Shown: piece after piece, positions 60,823-64,000 of the stretch
Numbering within the stretch: the first letter of the stretch is position 1
How the letters are laid out: every line of letters begins with the position of its first letter
Origin: UBA946 sp031550725
GTDB lineage: Bacteria; Bacillota; Clostridia; Oscillospirales; Ruminococcaceae
Reading direction: 5' to 3'
Length of the DNA: 64,000 bases
Assembly (NCBI GenBank): GCA_031550725.1
Contig: JAVBOH010000014.1
Location: forward strand, 1 to 64,000
Notes under the pieces: generated by a model
The model's database searches: none
Told to the model about the DNA's origin: nothing
What the model saw: only the letters and a program-made list of their open reading frames with translations
Translations under genes and position numbers: made by a program

Positions 60823-61011
60823 ATGGCAAAATGTGAAATTTGCGACAAGGGTGTTACTTTCGGTATAAAGGTTTCTCACTCACATCATCGTTCTAATAGA
60901 ACTTGGAAGCCAAATGTAAAGCGTGTAAAGGCTGTTGTTAACGGTACTCCTAAGCATATCTATGTATGCACTAGATGTATGCGTTCCGGCAAGGTTACTC
61001 GTGCAGTTTAA
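60823..61011 (+). CDS. rpmB: 50S ribosomal protein L28 (zinc-binding form)
   Basis: 62 residues. Zinc pairs CEIC (4-7) and CTRC (about 50-53), with the core SHSHHRSNRTWKPNVKRVKA. The presence of all four cysteines marks the C-plus paralogue. AAAGGAGG precedes the ATG. In Bacillus rpmB lies next to spoVM; here it stands alone, 22 kb away, on the opposite strand, with its own promoter and terminator. Confidence 0.96.
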   Translation: MAKCEICDKGVTFGIKVSHSHHRSNRTWKPNVKRVKAVVNGTPKHIYVCTRCMRSGKVTRAV

Positions 61012-61051
61012 TTACTGACTTATTTAATACCGTACATGTACAAGTAAAAGG

Positions 61052-61075
61052 GATGCCATATGGGCATCTTTTTTA
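61052..61075 (+). terminator. Terminator of rpmB
   Basis: GATGCC/GGCATC stem with a 5-base loop followed by TTTTTTATT, 41 bases after the stop codon. Confidence 0.85.
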
Positions 61076-61097
61076 TTGTAAAAAGCAAACATTTAAA

Positions 61098-61142
61098 GGG
61101 GGGCAGATGTATAATGCATAATTGCATTTACATCTACCCCTA
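61098..61142. terminator. Long stem between rpmB and telA
   Basis: A nearly continuous stem of about 18 pairs (GGGGCAGATGTA.../...TACATCTACCCC with an inner AATGCA/TGCATT). It is placed 19 bases after the telA stop, so it probably ends that transcript; the minus-strand tail CCTTTAAATGTTTGC is only modestly T-rich. Confidence 0.65.
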
Positions 61143-61160
61143 TTTGTTTATAAAATCTAA

Positions 61161-62315
61161 TTATTTTGCATTCATCTTAGCTCTGTAATCGTCCTTAAGC
61201 TTCTTAAGTTTGATAGCATCTTCGGCTCTCTGAGTTTTAGCAGCTTCCTGAATACGTTTGGTTTCATCGATACCATCAACAATAGTCTGCCAAGTCTGCT
61301 CAAGTGTTTCAACCTTGATTGAGCTGCCTGATGCCATTTGAGTTGTAAGCTTAGTCTGTGAAACAGTATTCTGTGCATTCTTCAACAAAAGTTCATTTGT
61401 CTTTTCATCAAGCGCCGACATAGCCTCTGCCTGAATTCTCTGACGTTTTAGCATTAGTGCCTGAGCTAGTGACTGCTTGAAAACAGGCATTGTAATGATA
61501 AATGCAGAATTAATCTTACGGATAAGATTAAGATTAGAGAACTGCATTGATTTTAGCATAGGAACTGTCTGCATTGCAACGTTTTCAGCAATTCTTAAGT
61601 CCATAACTCTCTGCTCAAAAATCTGACGTGTCTGTTCAAGTGTTTGCAAGTCCATTGCAACAGCACCTGAATCGGGAGCATCAACAAGTTTCTGACGATA
61701 TTCAGCAATATAATTATCAACCTCAACACAAGCCTGTTCACCTGCCATTATATAAAGCTGAAGGTCTTTATAATATTGAATATTTGCATTAAACATTGTT
61801 TCGAGTTTAACGTTTGAGCTTTCAATTTCATTTTCATATTTTTTAAGCTGAACATAAATCTTGTCAACATCAGCACCCATAGTCTGATATTTAGAAAGAA
61901 GTCTGTCAACATTCTTCTTGATATTAGCAAGCAAGCCTTTTTTTCCTTCATCAGCAAGCTCTTTTGCATCAAACTGATTCATAATATTAGCAAGGTGCTG
62001 TAAAAGCTCGCCTGAATCATTAACCTGATTCATATTCATTGTGTTAAGCACCTGATCAGATGCCTTTGAAATCTCGGTTGCAACAGCGTCACCAAACTTA
62101 ACGATTGAGTTAACATCGTTAATATTAATAGTATTAACAAGCTTTTCAACCTCTTCATTTTTTATAATTTCGTTTTTAATCTGTTTAGTAGCCTCTTGAA
62201 TTGAGAAATTCATTATCGGTGCAGGAGGAGCAGCAACTTCCTCAACGGAAATATCTGATTCGTTAACGTCAACAACCTCCGCTTTTTCGGATGCAGGTGT
62301 AAATTTCAATCCCAT
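61161..62315 (-). CDS. telA: TelA/KlaA-family toxic-anion-resistance-type protein
   Basis: 384 residues, mostly helical. After a variable acidic N-terminus come LVNTININDVNSIVKFGDA, NVDRLLSKYQTMGADVDKIY and long coiled coils, then LNLIRKINSAFIITMPVFKQSLAQAL, the family signature. The end is Lys-rich. TelA-like proteins belong to Ter-type stress modules and their molecular role is unresolved. It begins 2 bases after the YceG-like gene, as yceH follows yceG in Bacillus. AGGAAAG precedes the ATG. Confidence 0.9.
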   Translation of the reverse strand: MGLKFTPASEKAEVVDVNESDISVEEVAAPPAPIMNFSIQEATKQIKNEIIKNEEVEKLVNTININDVNSIVKFGDAVATEISKASDQVLNTMNMNQVNDSGELLQHLANIMNQFDAKELADEGKKGLLANIKKNVDRLLSKYQTMGADVDKIYVQLKKYENEIESSNVKLETMFNANIQYYKDLQLYIMAGEQACVEVDNYIAEYRQKLVDAPDSGAVAMDLQTLEQTRQIFEQRVMDLRIAENVAMQTVPMLKSMQFSNLNLIRKINSAFIITMPVFKQSLAQALMLKRQRIQAEAMSALDEKTNELLLKNAQNTVSQTKLTTQMASGSSIKVETLEQTWQTIVDGIDETKRIQEAAKTQRAEDAIKLKKLKDDYRAKMNAK

Positions 62316-62316
62316 A

Positions 62317-63954
62317 TCATTTCTTTCCTTTCTTAAATATGTTTTTAAACAAGCCGCCGCTGTTTACATTCGGAAGATAATCCGGAACTTTATCAGGCAG
62401 CTTGAACTTAGGTACATTTTTATTATATGAAAATTCATTCATCATAAATGTTTCAAATGCTGTTTCATTAACATAGGTTTCAATATCCTTATACCCTGTT
62501 GGTGTATAAATAATTATATCAAACCCAAGCAAATTAAATAAAACAAGCTGAACACATTCAACTTTATTAAAGGTATCCTCAACCACATCTGTTACAACAA
62601 ACTTTGGTATATCCTTTGTAAAATCATAGCCTTGCAGAATTTTCAATGCATTCTTGTCAATATTCAGTCCAACATGAATAATCAAATGCAGCATTTCACT
62701 TTCATCAAGCTTTAAAAATCCACTTTCAGCAGCTTCATTCATTTTCTCAAAAATCAAAGTCTGAAGTGAGTCAGATAAAAACCTATATCTGTTATATTGC
62801 GACGATTTAAGCTTATAAATATCAACCTTGCCATCAGCAATGAACTGGTCATATACTTTTAGCGATGCACCGCTTGTTTTGTCATAGGAAATTCCCTTAT
62901 TAACAACCATGCAGTCAGGTGAAAGCTTATATTTAACATCATCCCAGAAAACAGGTAAATTTCCATCCTTAACTCCGCTTATTTTAACAAACAAATTCGG
63001 TATCATTACAGTATCATTGGTGACCTCAAATCCAGTACGGAATTTAGCTTGCTGATGCCACAAAATATTTACTTCCTCGTATGTTGTTTTAAGCGTACGT
63101 GTATGCATTTTTGAATACTGAAAATCCTTGAACATAGCAGTATCATCATAAAAAACCGAGTCAATCTCTCGCTTTGCGCTGTATGCCATAGTAGCAAACT
63201 TAGTTTTAACTATCTTATCAGGATATGGAAAAAAATCCTTTGAAACAGCAAAGTCAAAAACTTGCATTCTGCCCTCAAAATTGTTAATTCTAAGCATATT
63301 AAAAACTGATTTATCACTTGAAATATAAATAACATCTATACCAATCTGCGACATAAAATGAAGAAACTCAAGTTCCCTCTCATCTATGCAGCCATAATAT
63401 AAAATAACAGGTATCTCATTCAAATTATTTCTGTAATAATCAGAATTTACACATCTGAACATCCATGTTAAAATCATAGTCGAGTATTCATACAGCTTAT
63501 CAGCAGTACCGCTTGTCATTTTATCAGTTACATAAAGATAAACCTTTTTTGCAAGCTCTGTGCGAACTTTGTCACCCTGAATATTAATGAGTGCTGCAAA
63601 ATCGTCACGCATTTCAGAAGTGTCATCTTTATTAACAGCATAAAAATATGCCAGTTCCTCATCCGTTGGTTTTTTTCGTGAATTCTCGAAATACATCAAG
63701 AACTTATCGCTTTTAATAAGCTCCTCACGAAAAGTAAATAAAGTATTTCTATACTCAGCCTCGTCGCTCGAATCTGGCACGCCGAGTATTGCAGCAAAAT
63801 ACACAGGAATTAATTGCTCCCTTGTAAAATGCCCTCCTCTTGATGAAAGCCTAGCATCATGCGTTTCAAGCAAATCCTGCGCAAAAGTCATAGCGGATGT
63901 TGATACTGTCTGAACAAGCTTTCTGTTTTCCGATGACATCCCCTCAAACCTCAT
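62317..63954 (-). CDS. YceG-family protein of the Ter/TelA stress module
   Basis: 545 residues with two similar alpha/beta halves. The first contains PVILYYGCIDERELEFLHFMSQIGIDVIYIS; the second contains CVQLVLFNLLGFDIIIYTPTGYKDIE. This is the pattern of the YceG family, which always neighbours TelA-like genes in Firmicutes and has been proposed to be a component of a Ter-associated module. Activity is unknown. The ATG at 63954 has AAAGGT about 10 bases upstream; an internal ATG six codons on sits too close to GAGGGG. Upstream genes lie beyond the window, so whether other ter genes accompany it cannot be seen. Confidence 0.82.
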   Translation of the reverse strand: MRFEGMSSENRKLVQTVSTSAMTFAQDLLETHDARLSSRGGHFTREQLIPVYFAAILGVPDSSDEAEYRNTLFTFREELIKSDKFLMYFENSRKKPTDEELAYFYAVNKDDTSEMRDDFAALINIQGDKVRTELAKKVYLYVTDKMTSGTADKLYEYSTMILTWMFRCVNSDYYRNNLNEIPVILYYGCIDERELEFLHFMSQIGIDVIYISSDKSVFNMLRINNFEGRMQVFDFAVSKDFFPYPDKIVKTKFATMAYSAKREIDSVFYDDTAMFKDFQYSKMHTRTLKTTYEEVNILWHQQAKFRTGFEVTNDTVMIPNLFVKISGVKDGNLPVFWDDVKYKLSPDCMVVNKGISYDKTSGASLKVYDQFIADGKVDIYKLKSSQYNRYRFLSDSLQTLIFEKMNEAAESGFLKLDESEMLHLIIHVGLNIDKNALKILQGYDFTKDIPKFVVTDVVEDTFNKVECVQLVLFNLLGFDIIIYTPTGYKDIETYVNETAFETFMMNEFSYNKNVPKFKLPDKVPDYLPNVNSGGLFKNIFKKGKK

Positions 63955-64000
63955 AGCAACTATTACCTTTCCGCTTTATTAATACCCTTATATTATACTA

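Noticed and set aside
1..64000. tRNA, rRNA, T-box or known riboswitch
   Set aside because: No cloverleaf, CCA-proximal TTCGAATCC-type arm, T-box or aptamer consensus was recognised by eye; a covariance-model scan would be decisive.

Overview
The window is chromosomal DNA of a low-GC, Gram-positive, spore-forming anaerobe of the class Clostridia, most likely a Ruminococcus-like member of the Oscillospiraceae/Ruminococcaceae. This is inferred from gene content, not from a 16S gene. Sporulation genes are spread along it: spoIIID, cut by the left edge, then spoVAD-spoVAE, a 29-codon spoVM, gerW/ytfJ and a dacF-type carboxypeptidase. Energy metabolism rests on a three-subunit [FeFe] hydrogenase. 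No tRNA, rRNA, CRISPR array, intact insertion sequence or prophage was seen.

Layout. 1-8.2 kb: spoIIID, an ECF sigma factor with its membrane anti-sigma partner, spoVAD-spoVAE, a YfcE-type phosphodiesterase and a large YfhO-family membrane protein. 8.2-17.3 kb: the hydrogenase region. A minus-strand module (DRTGG, HATPase, a hydrogenase-like sensory protein with altered H-cluster loops, DRTGG, PHP) diverges from the plus-strand catalytic operon (hydC-HATPase-2Fe2S protein-hydB-hydA). The shared control region has a Rex-like dyad over the hydrogenase promoter, and rex itself lies at 31.0-31.7 kb. 17.3-23.8 kb: an ABC-2 exporter preceded by a leader peptide and terminator, a chemoreceptor, a second leader-peptide/hairpin arrangement in front of a CD3324-family gene, and a methyltransferase. 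23.9-30.8 kb: hisS and a divergent pair of unknown zinc-ribbon proteins, one of them a 1394-residue helical-repeat protein. 31.0-36.1 kb: rex, NADP-isocitrate dehydrogenase, TraX-like, DUF3795 and aconitase, all on the minus strand; acn and icd give a citrate to 2-oxoglutarate branch. 36.5-38.1 kb: a secreted unknown protein and a two-gene TSUP transporter.

38.1-51.5 kb is a minus-strand housekeeping run: yicC-remA-gmk-rpoZ-priA-def-fmt-rsmB-rlmN-prpC-prkC-rsgA-thiN-spoVM. It matches the Bacillus ylo cluster but lacks coaBC and rpe. 51.8-54.9 kb: a biotin-dependent carboxyltransferase set (carboxyltransferase, biotin carrier, 5S-like subunit). 55.1-60.5 kb: rluB, a dac gene, gerW, DUF2953, scpB, scpA and an M50 protease. 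rpmB then stands alone on the plus strand, and the window ends with telA and a yceG-like gene.

The observations most worth a second look are the two leader-peptide/hairpin arrangements, the regulatory hydrogenase module with its Rex-like site, the spoVM gene (too short for usual gene calling), two related terminal-inverted-repeat elements about 28 kb apart, and the repeat protein with its divergent partner.
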